64,000 nucleotides of DNA, from contig NC_080734.1 of NCBI RefSeq assembly GCF_019097595.1, positions 13,997,392 through 14,061,391 of the forward strand, in the 5' to 3' direction. Source of the stretch: Hemibagrus wyckioides. Its lineage: Eukaryota > Chordata > Actinopteri > Siluriformes > Bagridae. Shown here piece by piece: positions 54,549 to 64,000 of this stretch. Both the position numbers and the translations under genes were made by a program. Below the pieces are notes generated by a model. It saw only the letters and a program-made list of their open reading frames with translations, ran no database searches and was not told the origin of the DNA. Within the stretch, counting starts at the first letter, position 1; each line of letters opens with the position of its first letter.

Positions 54549-55620
54549 GAGTTATTTAAGCAAGTCAGTGGAGGAAATGTATAGACATTGATGTCTTTAC
54601 AGCAAAGTCATAAAACTAAAATCAAGCTTTGTGGCTGGCAATCATTTTTGTATTTTTTTTTTTTCACATCGTATTTTCTTAGCACATTGAAACCTCCCCT
54701 GTGACAGTTTCTCAAGCTGATTTACGTCACCATCCTCACTTTGCAGGCATAAAGATATTGTGTGCCAATTTATTGTGCACCAAGAAGAAATAGAAGTGTG
54801 CACGTATTATTTATTATAAGATCAACAAAAAGACGACACACAGCTTCTTTTGCACCTGAACTCTGTACATTGCTACTGCCTGTCAAATTTAAACAGATCT
54901 TTCTCTGCCTAAGAGCTCCCCCTTGAGGTGAGTTAATCCCTTACAACCCCTTTCTGCTGCAGTCAAATATTTCTGTTATAGATTTACAAAATTATATTCT
55001 CTAATATAAGGTTAAAGCCAGGGACTGTGAAGAATGGATTTTAATTGTTTTCCCCTTTGACAGAAAGTTAGCTGTTAGCTCTAAATAATGTCAAAATGTC
55101 AAAGAAAGTTGGAAAGCAAATTCCACTGGTGCTTTTTTTTAGGGTTTCAGAAAGCCCAAACCTGTCAAAGTCTCTCAATAGTGGCAGGGGACGTGGTTTA
55201 AAAGTCTATTTTTGAATGTAGGTGGGGCAGTTTTAGGAGTAATTAGTGTGTGATGTAATAAATAAGCATCCACTTGTGTTTAATTAACAGTGGTCTGTAT
55301 TTCCCCTCTGTGTTGTCCAGTGAGTAGTCAGTGCGTAATAAAGAGAAATAATGGCGAAGAGTATAGTGATTTCCTCTGAATTCTGTTAAGACTGTGTGTT
55401 CATAAGTGTCAAAGACTTGAGTTATACTGCCATTGACAGTGTTGGAAGATTAGACACTTCTATGTTTTCTACCACATCATACTAGAGTATAACTGACTTT
55501 GTCCTATGTTTGTATAATTTTGCTTGAACATATTTTTATGTTCTATAAAACATTTACCTTCCCTTAAATTTGATTAATGTTCCTTCTCCCCTTCTTTTTC
55601 TTTTAGGTTATTTTCCCCAT
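54544..55620. other. Intergenic DNA, nothing recognised
   Basis: AT-rich and repeat-poor, with no exon or element recognised. Confidence 0.4.
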
Positions 55621-55622
55621 AA

Positions 55623-55623
<1 letters not shown>

Positions 55624-55687
<64 letters not shown>

Positions 55688-55699
55688 CATACATACATA
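55624..55699. repeat. (TA)n(CATA)n microsatellite
   Basis: A TA run passes into CATA units; the Tc1 element that follows inserted at its terminal TA. Confidence 0.95.
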
Positions 55700-56947
55700 C
55701 ACTATATTGCCAAAAGTATTTGCTCACCTGCCTTGACTCGCATATGAACTTAAGTGACATCCCATTCCTAATCCATAGGGTTCAATATGATGTTGGTCCA
55801 CCCTTTGCAGCTATAACAGCTTCAACTCTTCTGGGAAGGCTGTCCACAAGGTTTAGGAGTGTGTTTATGGGAATTTTTGACCATTCTTCCAGAAGCGCAT
55901 TTGTGAGGTCACACACTGATGTTGGATGAGAAGGCCTGGCTCTCAGTCTCCGCTCTAATTCATCCCAAAGGTGTTCTATCGGGTTGAGGTCAGGACTCTG
56001 TGCAGGCCAGTCAAGTTCATCCACACCAGACTCTGTCATCCATGTCTTTATGGACCTTGCTTTGTGCACTGGTGCACAGTCATGTTGGAAGAGGAAGGGG
56101 CCAGCTCCAAACTGTTCCCACAAAGTTGGGAGCATGGAATTGTCCAAAATGTCTTGGTATGCTGAAGCATTCAGAGTTCCTTTCACTGGAACTAAGGGGC
56201 CAAGCCCAGCTCCTGAAAAACAACCCCACACCATAATCCCCCCTCCACCAAACTTTACACTTGGCACAATGCAGTCAGACAAGTACCGTTCTCCTGGCAA
56301 CCGCCAAACCCAGACTCGTCCATCAGATTGCCAGATGGAGAAGCGCGATTCGTCACTCCAGAGAACGCGTCTCCACTGCTCTAGAGTCCAGTGGCGGCGT
56401 GCTTTACACCACTGCATCCGACGCTTTGCATTGCACTTGGTGATGTATGGCTTGGATGCAGCTGCTCGGCCATGGAAACCCATTCCATGAAGCTCTCTGC
56501 GCACTGTTCTTGAGCTAATCTGAAGGCCACATGAAGTTTGGAGGTCTGTAGCGATTGACTCTGCAGAAAGTTGGCGACCTCTTCGCACTATGCGCCTCAG
56601 CATCCGCTGACCCCGCTCCGTCAGTTTACGTGGCCTACCACTTCGTGGCTGAGTTGCTGTCGTTCCCAAACACTTCCACGTTCTTATAATACAGCTGACA
56701 GTTGACTGTGGAATATTTAGGAGCGAGGAAATTTCACGACTGGATTTGTTGCACAGGTGGCATCCTATCACAGTTCCACGCTGGAATTCACTGAGCTCCT
56801 GAGAGCGACCCATTCTTTCACAAATGTTTGTAAAAACAGTCTGCATGCCTAGGTGCTTGATTTTATACACCTGTGGCCATGGAAGTGATTGGAACACCTG
56901 ATTCTGATTATTTGGATGGGTGAGCAAATACTTTTGGCAATATAGTG
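55700..56947 (-). mobile_element. Complete Tc1/mariner transposon with intact transposase
   Basis: A 1248 bp element bounded by TA on both sides (55698-55699, 56948-56949). Its inverted ends are identical over 29 bp, beginning CACTATATTGCCAAAAGT and ending GCTCACC (55700-55728 and 56919-56947). It carries one uninterrupted transposase gene on the minus strand. The perfect terminal repeats and open frame suggest a recent, possibly mobile copy, in contrast to all other Tc1 copies in the window. Confidence 0.93.
55782..56813 (-). CDS. Tc1-like DD34E transposase, intact
   Basis: It encodes 343 aa from the [10 protein letters not shown] start (ATG at 56813-56811); an upstream in-frame Met at 56846 ([11 protein letters not shown]) is an alternative. 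The N-terminus is a paired-like, two-part helix-turn-helix DNA-binding region (about 1-115) with the GRPRK motif at 59-63. The DDE catalytic triad is complete: D154 in LWSDESRF, D245 in FQHDCAPVH and E280 in [11 protein letters not shown], with 34 residues between the last two, diagnostic of Tc1. The glycine box [12 protein letters not shown] is present (about 189-200). The C-terminus [19 protein letters not shown] is the family end. The enzyme excises the element and inserts it at TA. Confidence 0.95.
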   Translation of the reverse strand: MGRSQELSEFQRGTVIGCHLCNKSSREISSLLNIPQSTVSCIIRTWKCLGTTATQPRSGRPRKLTERGQRMLRRIVRRGRQLSAESIATDLQTSCGLQISSRTVRRELHGMGFHGRAAASKPYITKCNAKRRMQWCKARRHWTLEQWRRVLWSDESRFSIWQSDGRVWVWRLPGERYLSDCIVPSVKFGGGGIMVWGCFSGAGLGPLVPVKGTLNASAYQDILDNSMLPTLWEQFGAGPFLFQHDCAPVHKARSIKTWMTESGVDELDWPAQSPDLNPIEHLWDELERRLRARPSHPTSVCDLTNALLEEWSKIPINTLLNLVDSLPRRVEAVIAAKGGPTSY

Positions 56948-56949
56948 TA

Positions 56950-59500
56950 TATATATACTTCACTGTCAGACTCTATTCAAGCTCAAAGCTCTACTCAAGC
57001 TATTTGTGAATCAAATTAAAGGAAAAGTCAAAATATATATAAGGTTTAAGAATTATTTCTGAACTATTGCCATTTTAAAGAACTAAAACCTCAAAGAGGT
57101 TTAAAAAATGTGTGCTTACGTACAAATTGAAGGTCACTAGACGCCATATTTTTCCTTTTTGCAGTCTACTGATGGGATAAATGGTGCATAACCAAACCAG
57201 GCACTAGTGGGCAGAAATTCTTCCATACCCCTCTTTGCAAATTCATTGTAATACAAGTTATCACCAGCAGATGGAAGCGTAGTCATGATCTTTTAATGTG
57301 CCTTGCTTCAATATTGTTGGCTCTTGTAGAATATGAGCATAGGTTTTCATCAAGTTCTTAAAAATATATTTTCGTATTTGTTTGACTCGGATATATGCGT
57401 GTGGACAAAGTGTGGGCTTCAATATGCTATTGAAACATGCTATCACTATGTACAAGGTGTATATCTTATATGACAAGCTACTTATTTAGATTAGTTTTTT
57501 GATTAGTCTATCTGCACATTTCACATGACTCTACACTACATTAGTGTATTAGTGCCTAATTAATAATGATAACGTGACCCAGGGCTTATGATCTCAGGAA
57601 TGATCTCGAGGACATACTGAATTGAATGGATAACATCCTGGAGCTAGTTGTCCCAGTACCCTTTGGCTGTGTGTCACCTGGTTCTTATGGCAGCACATAA
57701 AGGATACAGAGCTAAGACAGAGCTGACCTAATTACCTCATATGCCTGTAGTCCATCACTGCTTATCATATTGCTGTTTCAGGAGCCTATCAAATGATCAT
57801 TTTAAGCAAGGATTAATGGTAACTGAGTGCTAACCTGCATAATCAGTATGAATCAGTTAAATAGTTATGTGTCATCATTCTGATTCCGAAAAATGATAGA
57901 ATACACTGGTGAGCTCACCTGCCAGAGGGCCACTGAAAACAACTGTGATAATACAATATAATGACAGAAGATGACAGAAGAATTGTTTCACTGGTGAAGA
58001 AAAGCCCCTTCACAGCATTTCCATCAATGTCAACATTCTAGAGAAGCCTTCACCAGTCAATACAGAATGTTCACCTCAAGATACCAGAGGTAAACCATTC
58101 TAAAGGCCCTTAAATCCTATGGTAACTTTTAATCAAAATGTTGGGAAGAGAAGTGTATGGAGAAAGGAAGGAAACTGCTCATGATCTGAAGTGAACAGTT
58201 TCCTCGTGTGGCTCCCCGTAGAACTCATTCCCATGTATTTCCTAATGATGTGACTGCTGACAAAAGCAATAGTATGAATTCTGAAGTGTGTATGCTGTAT
58301 TATCTGCCAAAATTCAGCCAAATGCTTCAGATATCACTGAACAGCACTTTACAGTGCAGATGGACAGTGAACCAAAGCCAACAAGCAAACAACAAGGTTT
58401 CGAAATAGGCTTTTGAAAATAAGGTTTATTGTCATTGTCAAGGAGACTGATGTTTTAGTGAGATCTTCAAGGCATACACAAACAGTGCTTACATCCCAGT
58501 CTTCCTGTACGTCCTCCCATTCACCCACATTGTGATATTTAATATACTACACATAACAAAATACAAGCACCATATTCATTATTTCACTTAAATTCTAATA
58601 AACTGTGGTAGACAGCTAAAATAATAACTTTGTCAATATCAAAATAATAAAAGAAAATAGTGCTAGAGACAAGAATCAAAACAACAGGTAAAACCTTTAT
58701 TTGATTTTAAAATTTGTTGGGAAGCTAATTAATAATAAAAGTCAGAATATCTTCATTGTAGGGTTTGCATTTGAGATGTTATTGAGTTCGAGTGCTTCTG
58801 ACAGCCTGTAAAATGTTTAACAGGCCAACAGTTAATGTTGGTGAGTTTCACCATATTTTTGTATTTAAGACATATTGGATGAGAATCTGTATATCAGATG
58901 AGAATGAGTAATTGGAGCATTCTGCTTGCCTAATCTGTATCTTTTCATGCCAAACCTTTTTGCTAGACCGGAGAACAAAATACACAGATTAGATAATGAA
59001 ATACACAGAGAAAGCAGATCAGCAGATAACAAAATAAAATAGTATCAAAAATGACTTCCAATATCTAGTTAAAGTTAGCAAGCTAGCTGCTGCTACATTA
59101 TGCCAATGATCATGTGAGATTAGAGCAAAGCAATGCTTTTTTCCTCAACCAAAACCAGAACCTGTAGCTTTAAATCTACATCAACCTTTTCATAACTCAA
59201 GCAATCACAGAATGATGGATGCTATGCAAGTCTTTTCAAATGTAGGCCAGGAGGTTTACATCAGCTATGTGTTGTACCCTCAGTGGAAGCCATTTAGAAA
59301 AAAGAAAGTGACTAAAGTGACAGTGAAGGCTGATTTAATAGACTATCATGATGACAGCTGTTTGTGGTTTTCTATATCCATGATACAATAATGTGATCCT
59401 GCACCACTGCTCTGCTCAGTTTATTCAAATCTGATTGGTCAGAATATATTTAAATTGAGCTCATTCTAATTTTGTTATTGTAAATGTAAACCTTTTCAAG
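56950..59500. other. Intergenic DNA with one complex block
   Basis: About 57580-57830 is complex and repeat-free with GACCTAATTACCTCAT and might be regulatory. The remainder is AT-rich with no recognised feature. Confidence 0.3.
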
Positions 59501-59506
59501 CTTCAG

Positions 59507-59557
59507 GAGTCGGATGAGGCCAAGAATATGAAAAAAATCCTACAGAATCCTAAACAG
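59507..59557 (+). CDS. Candidate small exon of an unrecognised gene
   Basis: The acceptor CAAGCTTCAG ends at 59506 and the donor is AAACAG|GTACTC. The 51 nt read ESDEAKNMKKILQNPKQ, open only in this frame, with phase 0 at both ends. The charged, helical composition suggests a coiled coil. It would be compatible in phase with the open end of the 26257-26368 exon, but 33 kb and six6 lie between, so a link is speculative. Confidence 0.3.
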
Positions 59558-59658
59558 GTACTCTTTATTTTGGATTAATCAGACTAATTTTATTGTTGAC
59601 AGCTGTATAATAAATTACCTTTAAATATGAGACTGAACATGGTGTGGTTCATTCTGAT

Positions 59659-59659
<1 letters not shown>

Positions 59660-59708
<49 letters not shown>

Positions 59709-59720
59709 ATAATAATAATA
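59660..59720. repeat. (CTA)n(AAT)n microsatellite
   Basis: CTA units followed by AAT units. Confidence 0.95.
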
Positions 59721-59953
59721 CTTTTCCAATAAATGTTTGTGATTGTTATTTACTTAATATTTGTATGCTTTAATTTCACATTGAGAGTGGAAAACCTTCT
59801 AACATGATTTATCATTTTATTATGTTATTTCTTATTATGATAAATATGTTTAATCACAAAAACCTGCCATTTTAACAGGCTATTAATATTCACATCACAT
59901 CAGCAAACCTTCTTGTGCTTTATTTCTTTACACATTGTTATATTTTATTCCAG

Positions 59954-60044
59954 ATGGCACCATGAGAAACTAAACATGTATGAGACTAAACTGAAAGATT
60001 TGGATCAATTTCTGCAACAATATTTTAGCAGACTCACGTCATAA
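59954..60044 (+). CDS. Candidate terminal exon, coiled-coil C-terminus
   Basis: It follows the acceptor TTTTATTCCAG (ending 59953). In the frame starting at 59955 it reads WHHEKLNMYETKLKDLDQFL and QQYFSRLTS, then TAA at 60042-60044. This heptad-like Leu/charged pattern is typical of a coiled coil. The phase does not match the 59557 donor unless a second AG at 59965-59966 is used, which joins KQ|KLNMYETK in frame. The protein was not recognised; it could be a gene end or a decayed copy. Confidence 0.3.
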
Positions 60045-60049
60045 GATTA

Positions 60050-61590
60050 CAATATGACATTTTTTTTTGACAATTTTTAATTTTTTTAAGAAGCAACATT
60101 ATCTGCCAAGATTTTTTAAATCTAAAAAAAAAAAAAACATTTCTAGAATTCAGTTTTATAATCTTAATAAATCATTATTTCACTAAAGCACGTTTTTAAT
60201 ATTTTTATTGAAAATATTAGATAAATATATTAGAGATTTTTTGCACTTGATGTCGTTTTTTTTGTTGTGCACAGTGTTAATATCACTGTCACTAAATCTG
60301 TATTTTAGCATTTATGATGGGATTTTACTTTGAGTTCAGTTTATCAGTAAAATATAATGGAGATAAGGGAAATTTTGAAATGTTTTCTAAAATGTTTACC
60401 AGAATTTGTGGTATGTATTTATATGTATTGCTCTTTTAGCAAGCTAAAAGTGAGAACTGAGCTGTCTGGTTAATAGAATCACTATGCTTTTCACTGCTGT
60501 GCTGTATTTCAGTGTTTCTTGTAATGTTTCCTGCTTTGCACCTGGCTTTTGTAGGCACACCCTTCTCTCTGTGCAAATAATCATAATGAGTGTTACTTAG
60601 CACACCCAATCAAATCCTGAGTGCATAGTTTAGATGCTGTCCATCACTTAAGGAGTTCATTTCAGTGGAACTGCTCAGCAGTTCATCTGCATTCTGGCAG
60701 CAACACAAACAGGCAGGATAGTTGTTTCATTTTTATTTTGCCTCTGTAACCTTAATTCTTGTTTGACTTCCCGTGCGAGGTTTGCTTTTGTTTTCATCTA
60801 TTTTTTTCTTGTAACAAGGTACCTGCAACTCAGCGTTAAATAAACAGTTTCTATGGAGCAAATAAAACCACCTGCATGCAAAAAACAGACAGTATACACA
60901 CTGAGACTTTGACACTGAGACTGGTTGTGCTAGTAAATGAGCATGCACCTCTGAGAAAAGATACTGCCTTAAAGTCTACCAGAGGTCTTATAAATAACTC
61001 GGGGTCTCTGGTTACTGCAGCTGTTATTGTGGATGATTCCTGCTTCTTGCTCTGTGAGAGTGCTTAGTAAAAACTCAACAAGGCTGGGTGAACTTTTTGT
61101 AGTCATGCTATTTATCCTAGACCAGACAAGAACAATGTTTCTTAAAAAGGAAACAAAACATATGGCCTATGGATTGTATTCATATAAAGCAACATAAAAT
61201 TCTAACTATATATCTGTCATAAATTCATCCACAAGGCTAGTGTATTGCCCAGTCTCATGTGTTGGTTGACCAAAAACATAATCGACTGGGCTAAAAAGTG
61301 CTGGCTGAATCTAATAACACATGGCAAGCTAGTTAGCTAGTTAATTGCATTAATACAGACTAAAGGTAAAAAACCTAATTCCCAAGAGAGAGGATGACTC
61401 TAAGTAGCCATATCATTACTGTCTATTGTGTTTGCCCTAACCCTAAAAAAAACAAGCAAGTTGTTGGATAATAAATTCAGTTAAATATTTATGATGTTTG
61501 CACTGAAAAACGTTACTCAAATTTTGTTTATGTGACAAAATATATATGTCTTCTCATTTCAAGAATTTCTTGTATTTCTAAATTGAGGCA
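60050..61590. other. Intergenic DNA
   Basis: AT-rich with many poly-A/T runs; nothing recognised. Confidence 0.4.
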
Positions 61591-61599
61591 TGTCATGCA

Positions 61600-62010
61600 G
61601 TGTGACCTACATGATGGTCAAGGTGTGTTAAAGCCCTGTGTGGCCTGGTAATTGAGGTGGAAGTCTGGCAGATGCAGGCTGAGCCACTGAATCTCTTGCC
61701 TGGTACCCATGATCCCCTTGTTGTCAGTGAAGCCCTGCTGGCCCTTGAGATGAGCAGCAGGTGCTAACGAGTCTAAAGCACTAAAGCAGTCCCTTGATCT
61801 GAATACAGTGTACCGCCGGTAGCACAAAGATTTTTCCCTATCTCCTGAAATCCCACAGGAAGGGCTTCCATAAGGATAACTGCGGCTGATTCAATTAACA
61901 TGAAAGTCCACATGAAACCTAGCTGAGTCCTCAGACTGTGCCGCCTAAGATTAATATGCTATGCAATGAAGCACTAACAGGCCAGGGAAGTGGTCATTTG
62001 TTTTCCAAAG
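61600..62010. promoter_or_regulatory. Possible conserved enhancer block
   Basis: A 400 bp, repeat-free, GC-richer block holding CTGGTAATTGAGG, TGATTCAATTAACATG and AAGATTAATATGCTATGCAA (homeodomain and octamer-like motifs). It lies 13 kb downstream of six6, where SIX1/SIX6 regulatory DNA is expected in vertebrates. Inference only. Confidence 0.3.
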
Positions 62011-62201
62011 GTGTCTGCATTTGTTACATCTTAAAAAATGCAAAGGACATCAAAGGTGTTTTAACCTCATCCTGTGATTTTGTGCTGCCACTCATCCAGT
62101 TTTCTCCCTCACTTTAGCCAGATGTGCTTCAATGGAGCATGATCAGTGGTGTCAAGCTCTGAGTTACTACACCACACAACAAAGCAGGGAGAAGAGGGCA
62201 G

Positions 62202-62232
<31 letters not shown>

Positions 62233-63180
62233 GTTAATAGAGGTAGAGGTAGAGGTAGTCTATATGTTGACTGTGTGTTACTTCTGCTTTTGTATTTACT
62301 CAAACCCTCTATGCTTTAATAATACACACCATATTTAGGAAGGGGTGTATGTTTAATTCTTCTGCTTTTGTTTTTTTCTTTTTACTCCATCACTCCTTCC
62401 TCCCATCATCTGTAGGGTAAAATGCTTGCTGGCTTGTGAGCAGCTTTTGTTTCAGTGTAGGTGTGGGGGTGGGGGCCGGGATGGAGGGTTGTTGGCTCAG
62501 CGGGATCGTGTTTCAAACTTTCATTTCCTGAAATGTTTGAGGGAACATCCAGGGTTTTATCAGTGCCCATTACACTGAAATGGAGGGAGGGAGAGACAGG
62601 ACTCAAGTTACCTGGCCTGTCACTCAGCTATCAATGGACAAACAGTATTCTCATAGCTCAGACCTGAAAGCTCTTGTACACTTCCAACCATACACATACT
62701 TTTCGTTTTTTTTCCCCCAAAACACATACAGGTCATACAATTCACATGATGAATAAACTATACGCACATCACATTCCAAAAAAAGCTGGCTGTGATTAAA
62801 GATTTGTAAAGATGATCATTTAAATCTTAAAGCCTTTGGAAGAAAATTACTGTATATTTGCATTATTTTTCATGCATTGTGTCTCGAGCACAGTGACTGT
62901 ACAGTGCTTACGAGTTTGGCTCCTTCCACAATGCTCATATTCACCTGGTTTAATCATGCATGTCTTCAGCTCTGGTTTCCACAGGATTTGCTGTCATACT
63001 ACACCAAGAGGATCAGGAGAATCTTTTGTTTTTTCTTATGTAAAAAAAAATGTTTGCTGTATGTTCTTGTATTATTATTTACAGCTTCAGTGAGTCCTGA
63101 ATTTGATTCTGACCTTGCGTTACTACTAGATTGTTTGAATGTCTACATGAATGGTATCCTGCTATTAAACAACAAATAAA
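62011..63180. other. Intergenic DNA with (TG)n
   Basis: A (TG)n array lies at about 62202-62223, followed by three GAGGTA units. No gene was recognised. Confidence 0.4.
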
Positions 63181-63251
63181 TAAATTAATTAATTAATTAA
63201 TAATAATAATAATAATAATAATAAGAAGAAGAAGAAGAAGAAGAAGAAGAA
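63181..63251. repeat. (AATT)n(AAT)n(AAG)n compound microsatellite
   Basis: AATT units, then AAT, then AAG units, repeating the AAT-to-AAG switch seen at 44.76 kb. Confidence 0.95.
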
Positions 63252-63947
63252 TATATCTAATATATCTAATATTTTCATTAGATTCATTAAGAAATTTTTA
63301 TATTACCTGGTTAACCATTTATATTTCTATCAATCTATATTTGTAATTTTATTATCTTTCTTAATTATATATATATTTTCAATTATTGAGTTGATCTTTT
63401 TTATACATTTAGGTGCTTATTTATTTAGTATATATTTAGTTTGGTGCTTTAATTCGAAACAATATACAACTCTATCCAATTATGATAAGCAGTAGATAAG
63501 CAGTTGAGACTTTTAGGACCTTGCTTAAGGCTCGAGACGAGGCTCCCTAGTTGCAGTACTGGGATTGAAACTCTTGCAAAATTTTACGCTAGTGCTCAGT
63601 TTTCAACCTTCTCTCTATCTACCACTACTGTAGTCTATGGAAAAGGAAACATAAAAATCTGTTCACTCAAAATTCACTCAGGTCAGTGAATGGTTGAAAT
63701 TCAAAAAGCACTTTAAATATGATAAATAGGATAAATATGTTAAATATGACCCAAACGTGGTTCACATTTGAAATATGTGATGGAAGAATGCAACAAATAT
63801 CTTTCCAAATCGTAGAAAGCTGATTTAATAAAATAAATGTACTTATAAATTAAATTGTTTTTTTTGTTTTTTTTTTTTCAAAATTACAAAACGCTGCAGA
63901 TATACTGCAATAAGTACCTCCAGTTATTTACATGTTGTTTTTTTTTA

Positions 63948-63950
<3 letters not shown>
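63252..63950. other. AT-rich intergenic DNA
   Basis: Nothing recognised. Confidence 0.4.

Positions 63951-64000
<50 letters not shown>
63951..64000. repeat. (GATA)n microsatellite, runs off the window
   Basis: Pure GATA units to the last base, so its full length is unknown. Confidence 0.95.

Noticed and set aside
55984..56490. 168-aa and other + strand open frames inside the Tc1 element
   Set aside because: Antisense shadows of the transposase gene.

Overview
The window is vertebrate nuclear DNA, almost certainly from a teleost fish. The evidence is spliced genes with GT/AG introns, abundant Tc1/mariner elements of fish type, a tRNA-derived SINE, and very many AT-rich di- and trinucleotide microsatellites in an AT-rich background. 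The Tc1 load would fit an otophysan such as a catfish, but that is inference only.

Two genes are clear, both on the + strand. ppm1a (PP2C-alpha Ser/Thr phosphatase) has a GC-rich promoter and 5'UTR region at about 6.76-7.27 kb, coding exons at 7719-8576, 8732-8849, 13446-13557 and 14447-14504, and an uncertain last exon near 14.87 kb. Read-through of the third intron gives a short isoform ending at 8878, with a roughly 4 kb 3'UTR and a poly(A) signal at 12894. six6 (SIX/homeobox eye and pituitary regulator) has two coding exons, 46610-47181 and 48249-48405, encoding 242 aa. PPM1A upstream of SIX6 in the same orientation is the order I recall for human chromosome 14, so the block looks like conserved synteny. 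Both genes may be one of two teleost ohnologues; I cannot say which.

Between and beyond them lies non-coding DNA. Two + strand exon-like segments (14869-15021 and 26257-26368) join in perfect phase into an open, protein-like sequence I do not recognise. Two more (59507-59557 and 59954-60044) end in a coiled-coil-like C-terminus. These may be one or two unknown genes or decayed copies.

Mobile DNA is dominated by Tc1/mariner. There is one complete element with an intact DD34E transposase (55700-56947), a fold-back derivative (13-421), three members of an internally deleted family (6156-6613, 34260-34731, 37624-38170), and decayed copies at 5183-5480, 15440-16355, 17836-18268, 32108-33166, 37310-37535 and about 41650-42560, the last split by a SINE. 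Many microsatellites are compound trinucleotide arrays, densest around six6.

Long gene-free stretches (0.4-5 kb, 16.4-32 kb, 33-46 kb, 49-55 kb, 57-64 kb) mostly hold nothing I can name. Several 200-400 bp blocks of complex, repeat-free sequence with homeodomain-type TAAT motifs look like the conserved enhancers expected around a SIX cluster. That is inference from texture and context; no alignment was possible.
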